The notes under the pieces: model-generated | Seen by the model: only the letters and a program-made list of their open reading frames with translations | Told to the model about the DNA's origin: nothing | Databases searched by the model: none | Translations under genes and position numbers: made by a program | Assembly: GCA_008694505.1 (NCBI GenBank) | Contig: VZDJ01007755.1 | Coordinates: 4,862,936 to 4,926,935 of the forward strand | From: Cyanoderma ruficeps | Lineage: Eukaryota > Chordata > Aves > Passeriformes > Timaliidae | DNA: 64,000 nt | Direction of reading: 5' to 3' | Part shown: positions 25,675-36,859 of the stretch, piece by piece | Layout of the letters: each line of letters opens with the position of its first letter | Numbering within the stretch: the first letter of the stretch is position 1

Positions 25675-26334
25675 AGATGGCCAGTTGCAGAGGCTGAACT
25701 AAGCTGAACTGATTGATTCGTTTTTGCCATATTGCATGCTGGCGTTTACCAGAGTTCACATCATTCAAATACTAACATTTTTGGTGCTTTCTCTTTTTAT
25801 TTATTTATTTTTTAAAATTTTTCTAATTTCCTTGGGATGATGTCTGCTTCTCATCTTCATAATAGAGTCTCCCTGCTTTCTTTTCTGCCTCAGTCTTTAA
25901 AGGTATCAGTCTTTTCCCTAGCATTGCATTGTTTGGTTGGGTTGGTTTTGGGGTTTTTTTTTCTTTTTTTTTTCCTTAAAAAGATTTAATAAACTGCTCT
26001 CAGAGAGATGGAAAGAAGGAAATACAGAGGGCAAATATGCACTATAGCATCTCTTCCTCCCCAGAGGCTTGGCTTTCTCTTACACTTCTAATTTATTACA
26101 TGTGAACAAAGAATGCAACATCTTGCATTAAAATAGAACTCTTAAAATTCCATGGTTTCAATTTACCTATTATTTTAGGGACTGTAGAGCAAATAATTTA
26201 AATTCCCCATGTTCTAACTTTCCAGGAGATATTCCATTAAAAGATAATGGAGTCAATATCAATAGTTACACTGAAATTACACCAGAAACTTTGGGAAATT
26301 AACAGGCAAAATTGTTTCTATTTGTTTTGAGCCA

Positions 26335-26359
26335 TTATATATATATATATATATATATN
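26335..26359. repeat. (AT)n microsatellite ending in an unresolved base
   Basis: About 12 AT units, followed by N at 26359. The N suggests the assembler could not settle the repeat end, so the true length is uncertain. Confidence 0.9.
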
Positions 26360-29300
26360 CAATAAAGAATACATAGGGAGTCACATACCATGTGCGCATG
26401 TGCACATATGGATCTTATAAGTCAGAATAGGCGTACTTTAAAAGGTTTAAAAGACTTAATGAACATGGGTTTTCCTCTTAAGTTCTGTGGGCTTTGGAGA
26501 GATTTCAGTAAAGTTTCAGGAAAAATCATATCTGAATATATACTAAGAGAGAAATAAAAGGCAAGCAGTTCTTCAGCAAAAGAAGATCTACACAGAGTCT
26601 TTCTTTTCATTTAGTTTCAGCCATAACTCTTAAGTGTAATGTCAGGATCTACCTCTTTGTTAGGCCGAGTAATTTACAGAGCACAATTCCTCACATGCTT
26701 TCTACCTTAAATGATGAGGGCTTTGTAGGGTCAGAAGAGAGGGAATGAAGTATGATAAGATTTTTACCTAATGATCAGTCCTACAGGAGAAGTTTGAATC
26801 AAAATATTGGTCAGAAAAACAGGAAGAGATGGCAAAGCCCTGTGTTGACGGAAGCCACCAAGGATTTTACTGTGGACTTGAGAGGTCCTGGAGTTTTTCA
26901 GAGAGGAGTTTGGGGCATTCTTGCTAGGCAGAACTGAACCTACAGATAGAGCCACCAGCTTAATCCTTAGTATGTTGCAAAATCTAACCAATGCTTTATG
27001 GGGCAGCTGACCTGCATGATTGACACATGCTTGTGTGGAGCTGAGAATCCTCTAGATTACTTCAAAGCAGATATTTATGCTGGCTGGCTGCCGTAGGCCA
27101 GATGATTTCTTCAAGAGCTATGTCTAGGGAGAGTAGAGCTATCCTCTGTTCTCCAGTTCTACCTCGTTGCAGCTCTGGTGGGCTGTTCCCATCAAAATTT
27201 GCTTAACTTGCTCAGTGAAACCATGCATGTTCCTCTGTTGTGCTGGGCAAGGCAGGAGTGTTGGTTGTGCCGGGTTTCACACCTCTGCCCTGAAATGCTG
27301 GATCTTTGTGACCCCAGAGCTCAGACACACGCACGTCCTGCAGTGGGCAGCCACTAACGGGGGTGATGAAAGAGTAGGGGATTTCAAATGACATGCACAT
27401 ATAGAAAAGTTGATATAAAAATATTTTTAAACTTTCTAAAGCGCTATGGATTTACTCCACAAACCCAAAATATTCTCTGAACTTTTTCAGTTGGAAAGGT
27501 GTTTTACCAACTGGCATGGGTGAAAATGGTATGGCATTAAGGTTTGCCATCTACCTCACCCCAAGAACCACCTGCCACTTGTGCTCAAAAAATGCATGGT
27601 GGGATTGAGACAAACCTCAATTTTTCTCGACAAGTCATTGCACATCTTTGTTACCTATAACAGTTCTGTGCATCAAACAGAGCAGTCAGAAACCCAGCCT
27701 ATAGGATTGAGAAGGATTAAAAAGGGTGAACCTACAGTACTTTATTGACCTAGGTCCTCACATTAACCTGATCTGATCCTTTAATTACTATGAATAGAAT
27801 AGGGCTTAAAGTCCTACTTAATAACACCCCATGCTTTTTGTTCTATAAAGAGCTTTCCTATTCATGTGGCCTCTTCTTTTCAGATTTACAGATTTGTAGC
27901 AAGAAGGAATGCATGTTTTTTTTCTGGCACTCCAGGGGAGAAAGCTACCTAATGTGTATGTGGGGGATACTGGAAAGCATAACAGCAACTGTTCTGTTTT
28001 GAAAAAGTTATTTACCAATCAATCCTCATTCAAGTTATTTGCCAGGAAAAGGTGTAAGGAGAAAAGGCAACCAAAACATAAGATCTTAATTTTATGAAGG
28101 TAGTAGAAGGAGCTTAACACAGTTTCTATGCTAATCAGAACTGTAATCACATCAGATGCACAGTTTTTCCCCTTCCCATGAACATTTACCCCCTCCCCAC
28201 ATATTCTCCTCAGAGAATCAGCATGTTACTGTAACCTAGGCAGACTAATATATACACACGTGACCATACATATGGGTGATATATGGTACTATAATTAATA
28301 ACTGGTATTTTCTCTGCATTCAGGAAAGCAGCTGCAGCCCACTGATAAGATACTTTATGAGAATAAAATCAAAGCTGAGCATTAATAATTATAATTTGTT
28401 GTGATCAAGAACAGTGAGACAATCATTTTATTTCTTGAACTGAAATGTGAGTGGGCTGCTGGGTTAAAAATGACAAGGGGATATAGGTTGTGATTGGGAG
28501 CCTAAGACATTGTGTTAAGAGCATTATAAAAAAGTAGAAACAGTCTCCCTAATTGTTACATGAACATATTGTGCCTAGCATCTTGTGTGAATCCACCCTG
28601 AGGCCAGGTTGAGGGTACAATCCAAATTTGGCTGTGAGTTAAAGATGGAATGAGTGACAAAAGAGAAATAGAGGGTTTAGGGATTTTTAAGGGGGAGGAA
28701 GAAGAAAAAGAGAAGGAAAAGGAAGAATCTGACAAAAACGGGTGGAGGTAGTGGAAGAACCGAACCAAAATCATCTCTTTCTCTTTCCGTCATTGCCTCC
28801 AGTATGATTTGCCTGAGCATACAATCCTTTGACTGTTGTAATTATAAAAAGATTATAGTTGTATACTGAATTTGGAAGAGAGGGAGTGCTGCAGATATTT
28901 TACCATTTGGAAGTTTTTCTGCTTATTAAGGAAAACCCATTTCAGCACTATTTTAAGGCTAAAACTTGATTAACATGCAGCAGTGAAACTGGTCTAATTT
29001 TATTTTACTAAATTTACTGTAAATAACATGTTAGCAAAATAAATACTGAAAGAATATGGTATCTGACAGTGAAGGCGTACTTAACGTGTTTTATTGTAAT
29101 TCCTTAGCTTTCCCAAGACAGGTATTGTTAGAAGTCAGTCTGATTAGTCAATTAAAGACACGCTGCTGCCTCTTTCTCCCCCACCTTCCGCCCTCTTGAA
29201 GATAGAACAGCTTTTACTGTGCTTCTAAGGAATGAGGATTTAAATTGAAGCAAACCATGACAGTCCCGAAGCACGCCTATTATTGACAGGTTATATGAAA

Positions 29301-31510
29301 ATGATAGCTTGAATTTATAACCCACAGACAGACAGACAGACAGACAGACAGATGTATATAATCCCTGCTTTAGCACTACATTTAGTCTTTCTCTCTATTG
29401 CTACTCTATACAGCTGTAATCTCAAAAGACCATTTATTAAATGTGAAATATTGTATGTTCCTGTAGCCTCCTTTCTTGATTGTGTTCCAAGGGCCTTGTT
29501 GGGCAATTGATTACACTGTGCACAATCCTGCTGCTTTAGGTATTAATGGCAAAACCCCCATTGTCTTCAGGATTTAGGGCCTTTATGATTTTTTTGAAGT
29601 TCATTATATTTTGCAAGCAACTGAGTTTAAAATCCCTGATTGGAAAGACTTACCCCTCACATCTTCCTGTGAAATGTTTTACCTTTAGAATGAAAACGCA
29701 TTTGGAAACTGTAGAACGGTTTTGATCTGCGGGATTAAAAGAAATCAGTACTGAAAATGGATTCACATCATTTTCTTTTTGGGTACATGATTCTTGGGGG
29801 GAGGGGGAGGAGGAGGAGAGAAAAAAAAATAACAGCTGATTTAATATAAGTGGGCTGAATTCCCTCTCCTGGTGGGTCTTTCAAACCTCCAGTTTCTGTT
29901 CTTGCCATTGCTCTGTGAATATCCCCCTCCCCTTTTTGTTAAAAGGCATATACTATGAAAGCCTACAAAAGCAGCTTTCAATCTGATTAAGCTTCTCCTG
30001 TAAAAAAATACAAAAATAGGGATACATTTGGGTCAGTATCACCCTGCTATTCATCTGCCTTAATTTGCCTAGGCTGCTTACTAAGGATGCTGCACGTGAC
30101 CATGGAAGACTCCTGCAGTCATTAGGGGCTCCCCAAAATATAATTTATGAAATTCCAAGGTGCAACAATTACTATAGCCCGAAAACAAATTGTCAGAAGG
30201 CTCTGAGCAACTTGACGTAGCTGTGGGCTCTCTGCTGGCAGGTACCAGTTTTCCAGCCTGACCTGGAGTGAGCTGTTGTTGCTTGATGGACGCAGAAGAA
30301 ATGGTTGTCTCCTGAAACGCCCATCACTGGTGATGTCCCTCTCTCTCTCTGTTCTCCCTTGTGCAGAGGTGGGGTGTCTCATGCCCCCAGCTCGACATCC
30401 ACTGCATCCAGTGCATCCACTTCCAGAGGCTGCTGACTGACTGACCCTCAGTCAAGGCAAACCATGCCTCACCTTAATCTACCTACCTGTAGAATGGGTG
30501 CAGAACAGGTGTTTCTGATAAGTTTTTTGAGGCAGGTTCAGTACCTAAAAACCTTCTCTGGTGTTGACTTCTCTCAGCATCAGCATCTATATCTCTCACT
30601 TGCCCATTAATAGAAATTCACACAATATTTCTCTCCAGGAGATTAATATCTGTGTGAAATATTTGTGCAGCAATTTACAAAGGCGCTGTGATAATACATG
30701 TAAACATTTTAACTGTGTAGGACTGAAAAATAACTTTGAACTGGAACTGTGATTTGTTTCTGCCCTTGAAAGAATTTTGTAACCTTTCTTAATAATTTCT
30801 TTTTCTTTAGTACACAGCAACGTTGAAATGTAATCTTTATTACTAAATGAACGAATGAGTGGTGTTGCTTAGGGCACAGACTAAAAAACGATTTTCCCAG
30901 GAAGCCCAAATATTGTTGCTGTTGCAGTTGTCCTGTTGTTTTATTAGCTCTGAACAATGTTGGACTACTCTCAAAATCTAATAATCTCTGTAAAGTGTCT
31001 TCCCTCGGTAGCATCTTTGATAATGGAGAATAGATTCTAAAAACACAATAAAAGCATAAAAGAGAATATTATCATAGCTGCTTTCAAAAACTAGGAAAAA
31101 ATCCAAACAAGTAAAAAAGAGAAAGAACGTTTAGAAAGGAAAAGAAGAAAAGATACTAAATGTAAGATTTTTGTAATTTTGTGTGTGCATTTATGTTTTA
31201 ATCTGCTAACAGCCATGCTAAGTACAGCACAGGATTTGGTGGAAATTTCAGTGCCAGCTGCATGCTCTTTATTTTTGAGGAGAAAGAGAGAGAATTAATC
31301 CAAAAATATGAGGTTTTTTACTTATCATTTGAATTATAAAAAAGTCAATTTTTTTTTCCCCCTAATGGCCATCAGTTGCCATCAAACATATATAAAAGGA
31401 CAACGGTTGTTTCAAATATTATAATTGTTCCTTATATTCCTTCTTGTTAGCTGGGCATGTTATGATCTCTGAAGAGCAGAAGTGGCCCTGGAGACAAAAG
31501 CGTCTCTGCA
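26360..31510. other. Unique non-coding stretch
   Basis: No gene is visible. It holds a purine tract at about 28691-28730, a (CAGA)7 repeat at 29325-29352, and a G/A-rich run at about 29797-29828. The stretches at about 28960-29100, 29540-29780 and 29930-30190 are repeat-free, AT-rich with mixed motifs, and resemble conserved non-coding elements. All open frames are about 100 codons or less and lack domain features. Confidence 0.5.
29325..29352. repeat. (CAGA)7 microsatellite
   Basis: Seven perfect CAGA units (28 bp). The reverse-strand frame through it gives a Cys-Leu-Ser-Val run that is purely a repeat product. Confidence 0.95.
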
Positions 31511-31590
31511 GCGCGTGTGCGTTGCGGCGCGCGTGCATTGCCTGCGTGCGTGTCTGCCTACACACGCACAGATATGCATGTGTGTGCACC
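31511..31590. repeat. Alternating purine-pyrimidine, CpG-rich tract (Z-DNA potential)
   Basis: A largely alternating CG/TG/CA tract: GCGCGTGTGCG, GGCGCGCGTGCA, TGCGTGCGTGT, ACACACGCACA and ATGCATGTGTGTGCAC. GTGCGTGT (31546-31553) and ACACGCAC (31562-31569) can also pair. Open frames cross it on both strands because it is stop-poor, including one of 121 codons (31444-31809 plus). That frame has no recognised domain. Confidence 0.6.
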
Positions 31591-32159
31591 AGGCAAAGAC
31601 CTCCACGGGTTTACAACCACAGAACAAACACCCATGGCTGTCTCCGGATTTTTGAAAGCAAAAAATATGAATGCTGGCCACAGAATGTCAGAACGTTACA
31701 GTTTTTTTGCTGTGTGAGTGGAAGATATATTCTTTTAATTATGATCTTTTATACCAGTGACTTTTACATGGAGCAACATTCAGATGTTTTATGTTTCACA
31801 TTTATTTAAACAATCACTGTGCCTCTCAAAATATTTTCCCTGAAACCTTATGTACAAGCAATAAAATTCTTGTATTGGAGCAGGTTCATCTGATAATAGC
31901 AATATAAGGTTGTCTGATTATGCAAAAATACTATTGAAGAAAGGAGGTTTTATTAACTGACTTTGAATGAAATCCATAACATCTATGAGATTTCCCCCTT
32001 CCAAACTGACAAAAAGTTTAATTAGAGAACAAAAACCTTTTTTTAAAGCATAGATGCTAGAGTATAAAATACATTTAAATTGAAGCTAGGGAACAAATGA
32101 TAACCATTAAATTTCTTTGCCAGAAATTCTACTCTCCACTCTGCCCCCTGCCACCTCCC

Positions 32160-32196
32160 GTGTTAGCATCTTGATGCAGCATCTCCATGCTAACAC
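32160..32196. repeat. Nested inverted repeat
   Basis: GTGTTAGCAT (32160-32169) and ATGCTAACAC (32187-32196) are perfect 10-bp complements. The 17-base interior contains GATGC-A-GCATC, a second perfect 5-bp stem. As RNA it could form a bulged hairpin; as DNA it could be a factor-binding palindrome. Confidence 0.8.
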
Positions 32197-34651
32197 TTCA
32201 GGCAATTCACTCTCCCGTTTTAAGTAGTGTGAGAGGCAACCTCAGTTCAGAGAATGTCCTAAGAGACAGGTTTAGCGCTACTGGATGCCATATTTATGTC
32301 TCTTCTTCTTCTGTCTTTGTACAGCCCAGTAGTAGCTAGGTTCTGCCGTCCACATTAGATTTTGAAACACTACTCCTGGTGATTTTGATCTGCATTTCAC
32401 CTCAGGAAAATATTTGTTCCAGAAAGAATTTTGCCTGGCATGTTTCTGTGCAGGGGCAAAGAAATGAGTGTTAGTTGTGTTCCTGTAGAAACAAGGTTTT
32501 TCATCCCTGTGTTTGCAAAGGCAGTCACCACCTAGCTCTGGCAGTAACTTTTCTCCCTCTTTGGCTGTCTGCAGGATGACAGGTCAGCAGGAGCTGTGGG
32601 CAGAGTTGCATGCAGCTCTCTGCTTGCTAAACGGCTGCTGTTTGTGGGAGCATTTTGCCTCAGACTGGACTCATTCTGTCTCTGCAAGGGAAACCTCAGC
32701 AGAAAGAAGGAGCACACAGGGGAATGTTCTTCAGTCCCTTTTCTTTTGGCTCTGTCACAGTCCCTTTTATATCTCTTGGAAGGGAATCTAGCTTCTCATC
32801 TGGGACCTTCACAGGACTTCCCTGTGCCTGGCCTGAGGAGGAATACTGGGTATTTCTGGAATTTTGTTTCAGGGCCACCACTCTCAGCTGTTTGCCGTTG
32901 TGGACAGCAGATTTTTCCAAGCAGCGCTGATTGTAGTTCTCAGGCTATTTTTTCCCAAATATTTTTAGCAATTCAGTACATTTCTGTTTCAAAAGCCTTT
33001 ATTGGAAAACATGAAAATAAATGATTGTTATTTTGCTTAAAAACAAACCCCAAAAGCCCTATTGTCACTGCAGCAATTTTAATACAAGTATTTTGGTCAA
33101 AGGATTCAAACACCTAACATTCTGCACTTTAGCAAACAATATCCTTTTCCCATATAACAAGATGTAAAGGTTCAGAGTTAAAAAAACCTCACAACACCCC
33201 TGCCAATTAGGAGAATCCGTATTTAAAAACAATCAAACAAATGCAAACACCAAAAATTGGTTTCAGTCTGTGGTGACTAAAAATAAGGCCACAGTGGGGA
33301 GAGTGTTTTGAATGAGGTAGTGAAAATGGTTGTGTCTGACTAGAACAGAAATTTTTGAAAACTGCTTTATTTAAAGTATTACAGTTATTTAAATCACAAA
33401 CAGATATCTTACAACTGGCAAAAGAGGAGATTGGAGGAAGAATTTTGCAAACCTGACATTTTAAATTTTGGGCTATCCATTTCATATGGTTTTTGACTGT
33501 AGTTAAATCCAGATTTCCCAATGAATTCAACAAAATATCGGATTTTTAAAATGACATGTAGTTAAATATGAATTCTGAGTGTCTGCTGCAAAGGTAATTT
33601 ATTTTAGAGAACTGGATTATTTTGATAAAAAATAAGCTGTATTCAGCAGGGAAATAGTTGTTGTCTGTTACTCAAAAATATATTTACTTTAAGAAAACTT
33701 ATTTTCTGTTACATAACAAAATTTCTTCAATTTTGAGTCTTTCTAGCCGGCTCTTAAAATATTTTGCTCACTTCTGGTATATTTAACACAGGCACACAGA
33801 GTTGCATTCTTATGTATTTCCCTTGCAGTAATTTCCAGGACCTTATTCTGTAGCTTCTGAGCATACTTTAAGCAATAAATTAAAGGCTTCTGAAATGGAC
33901 ATCGTCTAAAAGAACCCAAATGACAGTATGGTAAAAGAATTCATAAACTGTTTGTTCTGCCTAAATTTGTTTAGATACCATTGAATCCCCCACTATAAAT
34001 GAAAACAGTAGCGACCACACTTGTTTTTAACAGACAAATGTTTTCTTGACGCTCAGGATCTAAGCTTGTATTTGATGCTGCAGAATTGCCCTATATGGAG
34101 AAAGGATTGTAGTCATTGAGGGGTTAAAGTCAGTTTTGAATTTGAGTCAATCCATATGCTAATCTATGGGATTTTAAATATTCCTGCATAACTACCATCA
34201 TATTTTTAGCAGCACCGTTTGTTGTTCCAGTTGCCAGCTATTTTTGATGACATAACAAAATAGGGCAGAATTTAGTTCTGAGGTTTATTTTGGTCTCTAA
34301 CTTTAAAAAGAGCAAAATACCCCCTTGTCCAAGGATATTTTTGATTTGAATGGTCTATACCTGCCCTCTGCAATCACCCAATTATTGTAAGCAGTGTGAT
34401 GGGCCCAAGGTATTAGTGCTGAGAACGTTCCTGTTGTCCCTCGGGTTAGGGATTGTTTTGCAATGATCATCTGTCCTGATTTGAAGATTGCATGACAAGA
34501 CACTATTAAAGTAAGGGCAAGGAATTCAATTTCTTGATGTCATTTTGCCTGGCCTGGTTTTGAAAATAGGTCACTGTATGCTATCTGGATTTGTATATTA
34601 TAACAGCACCTGCTAGCATTTTTGTAGTGAAGGGTCTAGCCGTATTTTCAT

Positions 34652-34679
34652 TATAAACCCCTGTTTTCAGGGGTTTATA
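34652..34679. repeat. 12-bp-stem hairpin with TTTT loop
   Basis: TATAAACCCCTG (34652-34663), loop TTTT, CAGGGGTTTATA (34668-34679), with no mismatch. It sits in unique AT-rich DNA with no gene nearby. Confidence 0.85.
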
Positions 34680-36207
34680 CACTGTTACTTGATTATAGAA
34701 GGAAGTTTCTATCTAAATGTTGCCATGCCAGGTCTCTTCTAAGGAACATGGTTTTTACCCTGCAAATCTCAAGGGATACGTGTTCAGCCATTTCTGCCAG
34801 AGTGAAAAATAAAAACGTATTTTCAGCTACGATTTGGTATTGATAGTAGATTCCTTGAGAATAAAAGATACCATGCTAAATTTATCTTTTAATTAAAATG
34901 ATACTTAAAGGAGCTGTGTTTCTAATGCAAGTCTTAATAAGAATCTGAGTAAGTATAGGTTGTAAACATTGGTGACTGGGCATGTATATTTTAATTATGC
35001 AAATCCACTGTAATAAATGCCCTCATATAATGGAAAGATTTAACAGGGTCAAAAACTGGTTGTTTGAAAAGGTTGGTAAATAAATCATATGGATCTGAAT
35101 GTCGAGTTTATGTTTATCTACTCATTTACACCACTTTTTCCCATAATGTGGAATTGTTTCTGAGGGAACCAGCCTCACTCTGTGGCCTAATATTTTAAAT
35201 CGTGAATAGATTCTTGCTTACACAACTGAATCAGCACAGCTGTGCAAATGTGTGTGTTTAACACTGATTAAATGCTTCCACTTATACATAAAAAAACCCA
35301 AGCCAAAGTGCCTTCCTACCACAAACTGTAGGTTTTTGCAGAATAGCTGTGGAGGTGCATTTCATCACCTGCCATACCTTCCTAATGTGTTTTACTTTTG
35401 TTTTTTAATAAGATCTGGAGCAGCCAGGCAGCCACAGAGAAAAATGGAACTTCTTCTAAAACAAAGATAACAAAATATGCTCGAGGAACATGAAAGGATA
35501 GCCTGAAGACTGCCGATGTAAGGAAATTCAGGGTTAATGCTGCGTTACTTCATTTTAAAGTCAACCCTATTGCATCTGTTTATTGCAGGGGTCTTCAAAT
35601 GGAGCAACTGCACAAGGATGTGTTGGAGGATGCTGCGGCAGCCGGTGGGCTCAGCCCAGTGCCTGACTTTCAGATGGTTAAACCTAAAACTTCCAAATAT
35701 TTTTCGGAGGGGAGAGGCGTATGGGAGAGGAGGAGTAGGAGGTTGGTCCTGGCCAGCATCTGTGGTGGTGGCTGTGTTGTGGGGCTCAAGGCAGCACAAA
35801 AGACCCGGGGCAGTGCCTCATTTTGCCTAGACATCAAGATTCCTAGAGGAATTATTTTTACCTAGTCCTCAAAATACCCACTGGTAAACCAAAATCCCCC
35901 ACCCTTTGCAGAGCCAACAGTTTGCTGCTTAAATGGGTTTAGACTTCATTTTAATGGAAGTGAAACATAGTCGACGGAGGCAAATTAAAACCATATAATT
36001 TTGTAATCTTAGTTTAGCTATAATTGCGGCAATAAAACAGTGGAAAGAATAATTGGGGAACATATGCTTGTGAGTGACATTATCTAGGTGACTTCCCTTT
36101 TACGGCGCTGCGTTGCTGTCCTATTTGTCTCCCCCTCCCTATGCATTGGAATGACAAACCTGCGAGCCTGGAGTTAATGCTGATTGCGGCAGCTGCTTAC
36201 ACACCGA

Positions 36208-36241
36208 GTCGCCATGGCAACCGGGGACGTTGCCACGCAAC
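36208..36241. promoter_or_regulatory. Two adjacent RFX X-box-like motifs
   Basis: GTCGCCATGGCAAC (36208-36221) and GTTGCCACGCAAC (36229-36241) each approximate the imperfect palindrome bound by RFX factors (GTTGCC-N-GGCAAC). They are separated by 7 bp. X-boxes typically mark ciliary or MHC class II promoters; which applies here cannot be told. Confidence 0.5.
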
Positions 36242-36292
36242 CGTATTCTTTTAGGGACAGGGAAAATGCCCAAAGGCTTACTAAAAATACAT

Positions 36293-36312
36293 GGGGGGGG
36301 GCGGGGGGGGGG
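36293..36312 (+). repeat. G9-C-G10 tract (G-quadruplex potential)
   Basis: Nine G, one C, then ten G. It can supply four G-runs of three or more and so satisfies a G-quadruplex pattern. Homopolymer length may be inexact in the assembly. Confidence 0.75.
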
Positions 36313-36706
36313 CGAATCTTAAAATTTCTTACTACTGTTAATGGGTATAAGAGACCGTGCTTCTGCTTGAAAGCAGAGGTCGGACAAATAAAAACCCAGC
36401 CCTGACCTTTCCAAAATTGCTTGCCGTTGCTTGAAATCTCCGGCTTTATTGACAAAGATGACTTTTGATCGATTGTAAAATTGGTAGCTAACACGCAGCA
36501 GCCCTCGCAGCCTGCAAGATGCAGCGCCTGCCCATTGCTATTCCGGAGGGGTTGAAGGTCAGCCGAGAGCCATCAATGCCGTATTGATCAGCCGAGCTGA
36601 AAAATGCCCGTGTTTCCAGCTCCTCGCGCAGTGGGGCTGCGGTCCCAGCCTCCAGCACACTCTGCCGCCTCGGCATGCTGCCGAACGAGCCGTCCTCCCA
36701 GCGAAA

Positions 36707-36756
36707 GTGACATCACTTCACTCAGCTCAGCTGTTTCTGCACTTTTCTATAAATAG
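36707..36756 (+). promoter_or_regulatory. CRE-like site and MEF2/TATA element
   Basis: GTGACATCAC (36707-36716) is one base from the CREB/ATF palindrome TGACGTCA. CTATAAATAG (36747-36756) is an exact MEF2 consensus (CTAWWWWTAG) and also embeds TATAAATA. The two lie 30 bp apart with E-box-type CAGCTG between. This arrangement resembles activity-regulated or muscle/neuronal control elements. Confidence 0.4.
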
Positions 36757-36859
36757 CTAGATAAAAAATTGAAGGCTGCTTTTGGAGAATTTAGGCAGCC
36801 AATCTTCTCATCGTCAGCCGACGAGACAGGCTGATTTTTTTTTTTTTTACCTTACTAAT

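Larger units (their letters stand above)
18863..26334. other. Long unique AT-rich non-coding stretch
   Basis: No gene is visible. Features noted: a 24-nt-period duplication at 19019-19061; an old-repeat-like phrase at about 19640-19720; a 27-nt-period near-duplication of GGCCTTTTAGGAAA / GGTCTTTTAGGAAA at 22414 and 22441; an E2F-like TTTCGCGCC at 25666-25674; and pyrimidine/T-rich runs at about 25794-25816 and 25934-25976. The region at 21660-22330 is AT-rich, repeat-free and enhancer-like in texture. Open frames are all under about 90 codons. Confidence 0.5.
31591..36089. other. Unique non-coding stretch with two hairpins
   Basis: No gene is supported. It contains the nested inverted repeat at 32160-32196 and the 12-bp-stem hairpin at 34652-34679. 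A group of overlapping open frames lies at 32513-33024 and another at 35537-35865. The latter is preceded by an acceptor-like TTTATTGCAG at about 35580-35589, but no convincing donor follows and the peptides are unrecognised. The 33,000-35,100 part is AT-rich with enhancer-like texture. Confidence 0.45.
36090..36850. promoter_or_regulatory. Putative promoter/enhancer module, CpG-enriched
   Basis: About 35 CpG dinucleotides in 600 bp contrast with the CpG-poor surroundings. In order it contains paired RFX X-box-like sites (36208-36241), a long interrupted G tract (36293-36312), CpG-rich sequence at 36500-36700, a CRE-like GTGACATCAC (36707-36716), an E-box CAGCTG (36728-36733), the MEF2/TATA element CTATAAATAG (36747-36756), a CCAAT word (36799-36803) and a 14-T run (36835-36848). 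If the TATA box works on plus, transcription would begin near 36778. No clear first exon or open frame follows, so it may serve a non-coding RNA or an enhancer, or a gene whose exons are outside the window. Confidence 0.45.

Noticed and set aside
31444..31809. 121-codon frame
   Set aside because: It passes through the alternating CG/TG tract, which is stop-poor; no protein features outside it.
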